Below, piece after piece: positions 6,667 through 13,386 of a stretch of 64,000 nt of DNA. The notes below the pieces were generated by a model, which saw only the letters and a program-made list of their open reading frames with translations, did not search any database and was not told where the DNA came from. The stretch is from Photobacterium alginatilyticum (GTDB lineage: Bacteria > Pseudomonadota > Gammaproteobacteria > Enterobacterales > Vibrionaceae). The DNA is taken from the NCBI RefSeq assembly GCF_009910675.1, contig NZ_RSEJ01000010.1, positions 18,456-82,455 on the forward strand, read 5' to 3'. Position numbers and translations under genes: made by a program. Position 1 is the stretch's first letter. The number at the start of each line of letters is the position of its first letter.

Positions 6667-9225
6667 TTAGTTCTCCAGTTCCACGTGTAGGATGTCGCCT
6701 TTGGCCTCAGGGTGTTTTTCGTTGAACGCAGCCGGACGGTGTTGGTCACGCTCAGAAACAAACACGACGTTATCGTCACGCAAATCTGAGTTGATGAAGT
6801 GTGCAAAGCGAGTCAGTTGTGATTCGTCTTCAATGGTGTCTTTCCACTCACAGCGGAATTCGTCAGCCAGACGGGCAACATCGGCTTCCAGCTGCGCATT
6901 GATGCCAAGTTTGTCTTCGACGATAACTTCGCGCAGATAGTCAACTCCGCCTTCCATGTTATCCATCCATACCGATGTGCGCTGTAACGGCGCTGCCGTG
7001 CGGATATAGAACATCATGAAGCGGTCGATGTATTTGATCAGAGTTTCGTGGTCCAGGTCGGTGGCGAGTAGATCAGCGTGGCGAGGTTTCATACCGCCGT
7101 TACCACAGACATACATATTCCAGCCGGCGTCTGTAGCGATGATGCCCAGATCTTTACCCTGTGCTTCAGCACATTCACGGGTGCAGCCCGATAGACCAAA
7201 CTTCATCTTGTGAGGAGTACGGATGCCTTTGTAGCGGTTCTCGATATATGAACCCAGCCCGACAGAATCTTGTACGCCGTATCGGCACCAGGTCGAGCCA
7301 ACACAGGTTTTCGCCATGCGCAGCGCTTTAGCGTAGGCCTGACCGGTTTCGAAGCCCGCGTTGATAAGCTTGCGCCAGATTGCTGGCAGGTCATCTTTTT
7401 GGGCACCGAACAAGCCGATACGCTGGGCACCTGTTACCTTGGTGTACAGGTTGTATTCTGCCGCCACATTGGCCAGTTCTGCCAGCGCTTGTGGTGTAAC
7501 TTCACCGCCTGCCATACGCGGAATGACCGAGTAGGTGCCGTCTTTTTGAATGTTGCCCAGGAAGTTGTCGTTGGTATCGTGCAGTTTGACCAGTTGTGGC
7601 TTGAGGATGTGTTCACCCCAGCAAGACGCCAGAATCGAACCAACCAGAGGTTTACACACTTCACAGCCGTAACCCTTGCCGTATTTCTCCAGCAATTCGT
7701 CGAATGTTTTGATTTCTTCAACGCGGATCAGGTGGAAGAGCTCCTGGCGCGAGTAGGCAAAGTGTTCACAGACATCGTTTTTCACTTCGATGCCGGTTTT
7801 TGCCAGTTCAGCGTTCAAAACAGAGGTAACCAGTGGGATACAACCGCCACAGCCAGTGCCTGCACCGGTAACGGCCTTGATGTCAGCCATTGTGTGGTGA
7901 CCATCAGCAACCGCTTGCGCGATCTTGCCTTTGGTAACATCAAAGCAAGAACAGATAACAGCACTTTCAGGGAGTGCGTCCGGGCCTAGGGCCGGTTTTT
8001 CAGCACCTGCATGTGCCGGTAGGATCAGCGTGTCAGGGTGCTCTGGCAGGTCGATTTCGTTTAGCATCAGCTGAAGCAGGTCGCCGTAGTCAGAGGTATC
8101 GCCAACCAGTACGGCACCCAGCAGCTTTTTACCGTCTTCGGAAACGATAATGCGCTTATACACTTCTTCGTTTTCGTCGAGATAGACATAACTCTTGCTG
8201 TCAGGAGTACGGCCATTGGCATCGCCGATGCTTCCGACTTTAACGCCGAGCAGCTTGAGCTTGGCACTCATGTCCGCGTCTTCGAATGCGTTTTCTTCGC
8301 CAATCAGGTGACTGACAGCAACCTGGGCCATTTTGTAACCCGGTGCGACCAGACCGTAAAATTTTTCATTCCATGAAGCGCACTCACCAATGGCGTAGAC
8401 ATCTTCGTCAGAAGTAATGCACTGGTCGTTGATGGCAATACCGCCGCGACGGCCGGTTGCCAGTCCGCACTGCATGGCCAGCTTATCCTGAGGACGGATA
8501 CCGGTTGAGAAAACGATGAAGTCAACTTCTAGCGAGGTGCCGTCTGCAAACTGCATGGTGTTACGGCCATTGGTGCCTTCCGCAACAATCTCTTTGGTAT
8601 TTTTGCCGGTGTGAACATTCACTCCGAGTTTTTCAATTTTCTTGCGAAGTTGCTCACCGCCCTGAGGATCTAGCTGCTCAGCCATTAGCACAGGAGCAAA
8701 CTCGACAACATGGGTTTCTACGCCCAATGCTTTGAGGGCGCCTGCTGCTTCAAGGCCAAGCAAGCCACCGCCGACAACCACACCGCTTTTACTGCGTTTT
8801 GCTGTGGCTTCAATAGTTTTGAGATCTTCGATGGTGCGGTATACAAAGCAGTCCTTGCTTTCATTGCCTTTGATTGGTGGAACCCAAGGGTAGGAGCCGG
8901 TGGCCATGATGAGCTTGTCGTATTGAACTTCGCGTCCTGTGCTGGAGTGGATGATTTTTTGAGCGCGGTTGATGGTGATAGCACGTTCACCGATTAGAAC
9001 CTTGATGCCATGTTTCTCGTAGAAGCCTTCCTTGACCAATGAAAGCTCGTCGGCAGTGTGGTGGGAGAAATACGAAGACAGGTGAACCCTGTCATAAGCT
9101 TTTCGTGGTTCTTCACAGAAAACTGTTACTTCATAGTTTTCCATGTCTGCTTTATCGACTAGTTCTTCGATATAGCGATGGCCGACCATACCGTTACCGA
9201 TAATCGCCAATCTGACTTTGCTCAT
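6667..9225 (-). CDS. nirB: Nitrite reductase (NADH) large subunit
   Basis: 852 residues, normal for the family. Domains in order: FAD fold (GNGMVGHRY near residue 10), NAD-binding fold (VVGGGLLGLEAAG near 150), a BFD-type [2Fe-2S] domain (CSCFDV ... GTGCGGCIP around 420-465), the ferredoxin-like half domain, and the siroheme/[4Fe-4S] domain with cysteines in CVGSTWC and LSGCTRECAE around residues 640-690. The enzyme passes electrons from NADH to siroheme and reduces nitrite to ammonium in the cytosol. It heads the operon nirB-nirD-nirC(-cobA). The promoter carries FNR and NarL/NarP sites, so oxygen lack plus nitrate/nitrite should induce it. Confidence 0.96.
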   Translation of the reverse strand: MSKVRLAIIGNGMVGHRYIEELVDKADMENYEVTVFCEEPRKAYDRVHLSSYFSHHTADELSLVKEGFYEKHGIKVLIGERAITINRAQKIIHSSTGREVQYDKLIMATGSYPWVPPIKGNESKDCFVYRTIEDLKTIEATAKRSKSGVVVGGGLLGLEAAGALKALGVETHVVEFAPVLMAEQLDPQGGEQLRKKIEKLGVNVHTGKNTKEIVAEGTNGRNTMQFADGTSLEVDFIVFSTGIRPQDKLAMQCGLATGRRGGIAINDQCITSDEDVYAIGECASWNEKFYGLVAPGYKMAQVAVSHLIGEENAFEDADMSAKLKLLGVKVGSIGDANGRTPDSKSYVYLDENEEVYKRIIVSEDGKKLLGAVLVGDTSDYGDLLQLMLNEIDLPEHPDTLILPAHAGAEKPALGPDALPESAVICSCFDVTKGKIAQAVADGHHTMADIKAVTGAGTGCGGCIPLVTSVLNAELAKTGIEVKNDVCEHFAYSRQELFHLIRVEEIKTFDELLEKYGKGYGCEVCKPLVGSILASCWGEHILKPQLVKLHDTNDNFLGNIQKDGTYSVIPRMAGGEVTPQALAELANVAAEYNLYTKVTGAQRIGLFGAQKDDLPAIWRKLINAGFETGQAYAKALRMAKTCVGSTWCRYGVQDSVGLGSYIENRYKGIRTPHKMKFGLSGCTRECAEAQGKDLGIIATDAGWNMYVCGNGGMKPRHADLLATDLDHETLIKYIDRFMMFYIRTAAPLQRTSVWMDNMEGGVDYLREVIVEDKLGINAQLEADVARLADEFRCEWKDTIEDESQLTRFAHFINSDLRDDNVVFVSERDQHRPAAFNEKHPEAKGDILHVELEN

Positions 9226-9261
9226 AAGATCCTCTTAACAACAGGCGTTAATTCTGAGGCA

Positions 9262-9303
9262 ATAGTAATAAGTCAGATTGTGAATAAATATGACGTAAAT
9301 CAA
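9262..9303 (-). promoter_or_regulatory. nirB promoter: -10 box and FNR site at -41.5
   Basis: Read on the minus strand, TTGATTTACGTCAT (9290-9303) matches the FNR consensus TTGAT-N4-ATCAA with two mismatches. TACTAT (9262-9267) is a good -10 box. If transcription starts near 9255 the FNR site is centred at -41.5, the standard class II position. Confidence 0.7.
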
Positions 9304-9316
9304 CTACGACCTTGAA

Positions 9317-9332
9317 TACCTCTAAAGGGGTA
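9317..9332. promoter_or_regulatory. NarL/NarP 7-2-7 site upstream of nirB
   Basis: TACCTCT-AA-AGGGGTA (9317-9332) is two inverted heptamers of the TACYYMT type separated by two bases, the arrangement read by NarP and NarL. Its centre is 28 bases upstream of the FNR site centre, so about -69.5, as known for E. coli nirB. Confidence 0.75.
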
Positions 9333-9568
9333 TGCAATTGAAAATCAATAGCTTATGTGATTTGGGTTGATTTTGATGCGCATATTGTGAAGGAATATTA
9401 CATCTTTATGGCCGCTATAATCTTGAAAGAATATGCAATCTGTTCAATTTTGGGCAGAAGGATTTGATTCTCAAATCTTGCCCTCGTAAAACGGATAAAT
9501 GATGCCAGATGAAATAATCTGCTAGCCTGTTATTAGATGGGCTATTTGGATGGTTATTGGGGTGGGGA

Positions 9569-9958
9569 ATGGTTGATTTGAACTCTATTTTTGTCCACGG
9601 TATCACAGGGTGGAAAGAATCAGCAGGAACCGAGCCTCTAATCCGCCATTTGGATCTTGATCCAATTTCGCAGTCAATTGAAGATGGCTCGGAGCTCATT
9701 AAAGGCGCTATTCGGGTTAAGCACGGTGGCCATGGAACCTACCTGTTCCCTTATGAGGGGGCAGTTTCCTATGACGGGAAAGATAACAACGAGGGAGTGC
9801 CGTCGTTGCCGGGTGATGATCAATTTGACATGGCGGAAGTGAAAGCATCAATGGACATGCAGCAACTGGCGGTATCTAGCTTTGTGACAAGTGGTGGTGT
9901 TGACGTGGTTGTTGATGAAAACCTTGTTCATGGAGACACGGATCCCACTGTGAAGTAA
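9569..9958 (+). CDS. Hypothetical protein
   Basis: 129 residues from ATG 9569, preceded by a G-rich stretch that may serve as ribosome site; a TTG at 9557 is a less likely start. The protein is acidic, without signal peptide or membrane segment. The sequence begins MVDLNSIFVHGITGWKESAG and holds a His/Gly patch (VKHGGHGTYLFPYEGAVSYDG). I do not recognise a family. It is divergent from nirB across 343 bases and is followed after 108 bases by another small unknown gene, possibly in the same transcript. Confidence 0.55.
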   Translation: MVDLNSIFVHGITGWKESAGTEPLIRHLDLDPISQSIEDGSELIKGAIRVKHGGHGTYLFPYEGAVSYDGKDNNEGVPSLPGDDQFDMAEVKASMDMQQLAVSSFVTSGGVDVVVDENLVHGDTDPTVK

Positions 9959-10066
9959 TTAACGTTTATCTTGGGTGTTTTTTGTCCGGTCGGTATAGCG
10001 CAAGGTTGCAACTGCGTAAGGATTTGGTAAAAGAACAATATGTTCGAGGGTGTACAGGAGGTTAGG

Positions 10067-10318
10067 ATGACTGTTGCCGTAAAATCTGTAGCTGAAAAGT
10101 TGCTAAGCCCTGCCATTTTGCTTCAGGCAAAAACGGATGGGGCACTTAATGCACTGGAAGCGGTGTACACTAAAGCCCGTTATGCAAGGTTTACCCGGGT
10201 TAAGTGGGGCGCTGACTACTATGATGGCATTCAGTTTGATGACGGTAGCCATATCAGTGTCTGTCCTGGCCCATTTAACCGCTTAATGCTTGTCGCGACT
10301 GACGCGAGCGCCCAGTGA
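10067..10318 (+). CDS. Hypothetical small protein
   Basis: 83 residues. ATG 10067 lies five bases after a perfect AGGAGG (10056-10061); an in-frame start at 10040 would put this site inside the gene, so it is rejected. The sequence is MTVAVKSVAEKLLSPAILLQ at the N-terminus and ends with VCPGPFNRLMLVATDASAQ. No known motif, no membrane segment. The strong ribosome site and the hairpin just after the stop argue that it is real. Confidence 0.6.
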   Translation: MTVAVKSVAEKLLSPAILLQAKTDGALNALEAVYTKARYARFTRVKWGADYYDGIQFDDGSHISVCPGPFNRLMLVATDASAQ

Positions 10319-10339
10319 CGCCAATACGATGCCTTCTTC

Positions 10340-10376
10340 AAATCCTATTCGGATGACAATTGTCCGGAAGGGATTT
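10340..10376 (+). terminator. Terminator after the 83-residue gene
   Basis: AAATCC (10340-10345) pairs with GGATTT (10371-10376), and TTCGGA pairs inside with TCCGGAA with one bulge. The sequence CCTTATTTCTC follows. It begins 22 bases after the stop. Confidence 0.6.
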
Positions 10377-10414
10377 CCTTATTTCTCATTAGAATCTGCT
10401 CATTGAAAATCATG

Positions 10415-10451
10415 CAACCATATATGAGATCAAAGATTCCATATATGGTTG
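10415..10451. other. 12-bp inverted repeat upstream of the leader peptide
   Basis: CAACCATATATG (10415-10426) and CATATATGGTTG (10440-10451) are exact inverse copies with a 13-base loop, followed by TTGTGATTTTTCTG. It could be a second terminator for the upstream genes or an operator for the transporter promoter downstream. Confidence 0.5.
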
Positions 10452-10501
10452 TTGTGATTTTTCTGTTAGAACTTTAAGTTGCTAAATGACCGAACAAAAA
10501 T

Positions 10502-10526
10502 AGGATAATTAACGGATGATTATCCT
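10502..10526. promoter_or_regulatory. Inverted repeat at the likely transporter promoter
   Basis: AGGATAAT (10502-10509) and ATTATCCT (10519-10526) are exact inverse copies around nine bases. TTGCTA near 10479 with TAGGAT at 10501 could be -35 and -10 boxes, in which case the repeat overlaps the -10 and start site and may be an operator. The protein that would bind is unknown. Confidence 0.4.
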
Positions 10527-10563
10527 TACTAGCAGGGAAATATCGTTTTTTGGAGTACGATAA

Positions 10564-10725
10564 ATGAAACTTAATACAGCAGGGCTGTCACATTTAGCCA
10601 TAGACTGCTTATCGTCAGCGTCGAACGCTGCGACATCCTCTCGCCAACATTCTGCCAGCTCTTCTGCCTTCGCCTCTCAGCACGACGGTTTTTTTGCCTA
10701 TTCGCGATTTAGCTTTTTTAGCTAA
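10564..10725 (+). CDS. Putative Phe/Tyr-rich leader peptide of the aromatic amino acid transporter
   Basis: ATG 10564 (TGGAG ten bases upstream) opens a 53-codon frame ending at TAA 10723-10725. The first 40 residues are Ser/Ala-rich. The last 13 are DGFFAYSRFSFFS, with five Phe codons, all TTT, and one Tyr in the last 11. Leader peptides of attenuated operons end in runs of the regulating amino acid close to a hairpin. Here hairpins CAGCG/CGCTG lie inside the frame near 10600 and TGTCC/GGACA near 10737-10751 just beyond the stop. The next gene is a TyrP-type transporter, so ribosome stalling at Phe/Tyr codons could control it. The role is inferred; no classical strong terminator is visible. 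Confidence 0.5.
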   Translation: MKLNTAGLSHLAIDCLSSASNAATSSRQHSASSSAFASQHDGFFAYSRFSFFS

Positions 10726-10925
10726 TAATTCTTGTCTGTCCTTTGGGGACAATCTTTCTTTATAGACTGTTTTACAACAACTTTGCCAAAAGTTTGTATG
10801 TATTGCCGTTAGTTTGGCTGCTGACCACAGCTAAGAATAAGTGAGATTGCCAAATAGACAGTGTTTAAGTACTGCTAATGGGAAATCCTCTAGCAGAGTC
10901 GATCTATTTTTCAGAGATATTTGTT

Positions 10926-12092
10926 GTGAACTTGAAGTTATTGGGTAGTGCGCTGATCGTTGCGGGTACGGCGCTGGGTGCGGGAATGCTGGCAATCCCG
11001 ATGGTATTGGCACAATTCGGACTGTTATGGGGCACCTTAATGATGCTCTTCATCTGGTCCGGTACGACCTATGCGGCCTTGCTGCTTTTAGAAGCCAGTA
11101 TTAAAGCTGGTGGTGGTTTGGGAATGAACACCATTGCCCGCAAAACGTTGGGCAAGGGTGGTCAGGTAGTTACAAACGGGCTTCTATATGCTTTGCTGGT
11201 TTGTCTGTTGATGGCTTACATCATTGGTGCCGGTGATCTGGTTAAGAAAATGATGAGCGGTCTGGGCGTTGAGCTGACGATGATGCAGTGTCAAATCGCC
11301 TTTGCGTTAATTGCCGGTATCGTTGTTGCTGCCGGTACAGCGGCGGTCGATAAGCTCAATCGGGTGCTGTTCGCCATTATGGTGGTAATGCTGGGGCTGA
11401 CATTGGTATCACTGGTACCGACTATTTCTGTGGCAAACCTTTTGGAAGCTTCCAGTGATAGCAAGGTTGATCTGATCAAAACAAGTTCGGTGCTGTTTAC
11501 CAGCTTTGGTTTCGTTGTGGTTATCCCGTCTCTGGTGACTTACAACGAAAATGCCACGCACAAGCAGCTTCGTAACATGATTATCGGTGGCTCCTGCATA
11601 CCGCTGGTTAGTTACCTGTTCTGGCTGTACGCTGCGATGGGTAACTTGTCAGCTGAACAGATGACTTCTTTTGCAAACGTCTCTGAGCTCATTGCGACAC
11701 TGGGTGCTGAGCATGACATGATCAAGCTGGTGCTATCTGTCTTTACTGGTCTTGCGCTGCTGACGTCGTTTCTGGGTGTGGCTATGGCGCTATTTGATCA
11801 AAATTCGGATGCCTTCAAACAGAACAGGGCGGTCACTTATGTACTGACATTCATCCTGCCTCTGATGGGAGCCCTATGGGCTGCTGATCAGTTCCTGGCA
11901 GTACTGGGCTATGCCGGCATTATTCTTGTTTTCCTGGCGATTTTTGTGCCGATGGCGATGACTATCAAAGTGCGTAAGCTGCAAAGTGTTCAGGAAGACG
12001 CGGTCGAGTATTACCAGGCCGGCGGTGGCCAGCTTGCATTGGGGATGAGCTTTTTGTTTGGCTGTTTCTTGTTGGCTGCTGAACTAATCTAA
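10926..12092 (+). CDS. tyrP: Aromatic amino acid transporter, TyrP type (HAAAP family)
   Basis: 388 residues taking GTG 10926 as start (MNLKLLGSALIVAGTALGAG), which lines up with the known N-terminus of E. coli TyrP; the in-frame ATG at 10878 would add 16 residues and has no ribosome site. About eleven membrane helices. Family marks are the N-terminal GTALGAGMLAIPM, LLLEASIKAGGGLGMNTIARKTLG, and SSVLFTSFGFVVVIPSL. It should import tyrosine (possibly other aromatic amino acids) with protons at the inner membrane. A Phe/Tyr-rich leader frame precedes it; a weak TyrR-like half-site arrangement (TTTATA-N6-TTTACA, 10759-10776) is also present. A strong terminator follows. Confidence 0.85.
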   Translation: MNLKLLGSALIVAGTALGAGMLAIPMVLAQFGLLWGTLMMLFIWSGTTYAALLLLEASIKAGGGLGMNTIARKTLGKGGQVVTNGLLYALLVCLLMAYIIGAGDLVKKMMSGLGVELTMMQCQIAFALIAGIVVAAGTAAVDKLNRVLFAIMVVMLGLTLVSLVPTISVANLLEASSDSKVDLIKTSSVLFTSFGFVVVIPSLVTYNENATHKQLRNMIIGGSCIPLVSYLFWLYAAMGNLSAEQMTSFANVSELIATLGAEHDMIKLVLSVFTGLALLTSFLGVAMALFDQNSDAFKQNRAVTYVLTFILPLMGALWAADQFLAVLGYAGIILVFLAIFVPMAMTIKVRKLQSVQEDAVEYYQAGGGQLALGMSFLFGCFLLAAELI

Positions 12093-12126
12093 GCGCTTCA
12101 TTGATTAGCATTTTATGAGTACAGCA

Positions 12127-12163
12127 AAAGGGCGTTTACCAGACGGTAAACGCCTTTTTATTT
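12127..12163. terminator. Strong terminator after the tyrP-like gene
   Basis: GGCGTTTACC (12131-12140), loop AGAC, GGTAAACGCC (12145-12154), then TTTTTATTTT. AAAA on the left side means it could work in both directions. Confidence 0.92.
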
Positions 12164-12171
12164 TCAGAGAT

Positions 12172-12320
12172 AGTCGTTGAATATGAAGAGAGCATGCTTG
12201 TTTGACCGAACGAACATGCGCCGAGCTGATAAACTTTGAGTGACCGAACAAAGATTTATCCAGCTTCCCTTTGGAGTAGAGCATGGGAATAGGGTGGGAA
12301 GCTGTTCTCATTCAACAACT
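12172..12320. ncRNA. Putative structured element: three hairpins closed by an outer stem
   Basis: Four nested helices can be drawn. The outer stem joins AGTcGTTGAATatGAA (12172-12187) with TTCtcATTCAACaACT (12305-12320), with mismatches in lower case. Inside: hairpin A, GCATGCTTGTT (12192-12202) with AACGAACATGC (12209-12219); hairpin B, GCTGATAAACTTTG (12225-12238) with CAAAGATTTATCCAGC (12249-12264), two bulges; hairpin C, CAGCTTCCC (12261-12269) with GGGAAGCTG (12296-12304). B and C compete for CAGC at 12261. The loops of A and B both carry TGACCG. It lies in a gap without genes. It may be a small RNA, a 5' leader structure of the downstream gene or a DNA repeat; strand is not decided. Confidence 0.45.
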
Positions 12321-12478
12321 TGATCATACAAACTTTTATTGCGTGCTGCTATAGAGGCACAGGATTCGGAGCTACCGACATCTGATTTGAAGTGTAAACT
12401 AAGCAATACACACGGTTGAAAAATAGGCAGTTTGCTGTAGCCTTTTATATCTGTTTCGTTTTCAGATAAGGAGAGTCA

Positions 12479-13276
12479 ATGTTTTGGAATGTCGCTGAGC
12501 AAGTGACCCAGCAAGCACTCGCTGATAACCTCTTGATGCCAATAACAACAGAAGCTGAAGTGATCACGGAGCAGGGAGTCGATTACCTTGGGTATGTTGT
12601 GACGCCTAACGCCAGTAAAAAGCCGATAGCGAAAGCACCGCAAGCGAACCCGTTTCTGCCCTATGAGCCGTCTATGTATGTCGGAGAAGCCGGAGAGCAT
12701 CATGTTTGCCTGCTCAATAAGTTTCCTGTCTTATCACCTCATTTGCTAATTTGCTCCAAAACATTTATCCCTCAAACCTCTCAGCTGTGTCTGGCGGATT
12801 TTAAAGCCTGGTTATTGGGCTTCGATGATAGGGATGTCTTGGGCTTTTATAATAGCGGTCCCCTAGCTGGCGCTAGCCAGCCGCATCGTCATATGCAGGT
12901 GGTAAAAGCCGATATACCGCTCGAATCACTCATAATGTCAGGCTCTCTGCCTTTCAGGCATTGTTTGTTTTTACTCTCAAGGCCGAGTGCAGATGAGTTG
13001 TATCAGCATTACCTGGATGCATTGGAGGTGTTGTCGCTGATTGATGATGAAGGGAAGTGCCTCCCTTACAATATCTTACTGACAGAGCGCTGGATGCTGG
13101 TACTGCCGAGGAGAATCAATAATATCGAAGGGGTGTTTGCAAACGCACTGAACTACAGCGGCAGGTTTCTGGTAAAGCGGCCGGAGCAGCTTAGGTGGCT
13201 ACAGCAATACGGCATTATGCGCTATCTCGCTGAGTGCAGTGGGAGTAATCAAGAAGTCGCACCAAAACATCATTGA
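12479..13276 (+). CDS. ATP adenylyltransferase / Ap4A phosphorylase-like protein
   Basis: 265 residues from ATG 12479, AAGGAG five bases upstream. The C-terminal HIT-superfamily core carries QPHRHMQ (residues 134-140), the H-x-H-x-Q motif of this branch, preceded by NSGPLAGASQ as in yeast Apa1/Apa2. The N-terminal KFPVLSPHLLICSK corresponds to the fold's nucleotide-binding strand. Such enzymes split diadenosine tetraphosphate with phosphate to ATP and ADP, or run in reverse. They differ from the ApaH hydrolase of E. coli. The gene stands alone between the hairpin element and the terminator at 13331. Substrate is inferred from family. Confidence 0.8.
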   Translation: MFWNVAEQVTQQALADNLLMPITTEAEVITEQGVDYLGYVVTPNASKKPIAKAPQANPFLPYEPSMYVGEAGEHHVCLLNKFPVLSPHLLICSKTFIPQTSQLCLADFKAWLLGFDDRDVLGFYNSGPLAGASQPHRHMQVVKADIPLESLIMSGSLPFRHCLFLLSRPSADELYQHYLDALEVLSLIDDEGKCLPYNILLTERWMLVLPRRINNIEGVFANALNYSGRFLVKRPEQLRWLQQYGIMRYLAECSGSNQEVAPKHH

Positions 13277-13330
13277 AGTAGTTCTTGCGCTCATATCCTA
13301 TATGCATTTTTCTTTAGGTACAGATAAAAA

Positions 13331-13362
13331 ATAACCCCAGTTACCGAGGTAACTGGGGTTAT
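13331..13362. terminator. Strong bidirectional terminator between the Ap4A-phosphorylase-like gene and fusA
   Basis: ATAACCCCAGTTACC (13331-13345), loop GA, GGTAACTGGGGTTAT (13348-13362). On the minus strand it is followed by TTTTTTA, so it is well placed to end the EF-G transcript. Confidence 0.92.
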
Positions 13363-13386
13363 CGATAGGTTAAAGTAATTTAAAAA

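Noticed and set aside
10759..10776. TyrR box TTTATA-N6-TTTACA before the transporter
   Set aside because: One half-site is perfect but the other lacks the essential G of TGTAAA; mentioned only as weak.
12172..12320. Integron attC site
   Set aside because: The ends read GTTGAAT...ATTCAAC, opposite to the RYYYAAC...GTTRRRY order of attC, and there is no integrase or cassette array.
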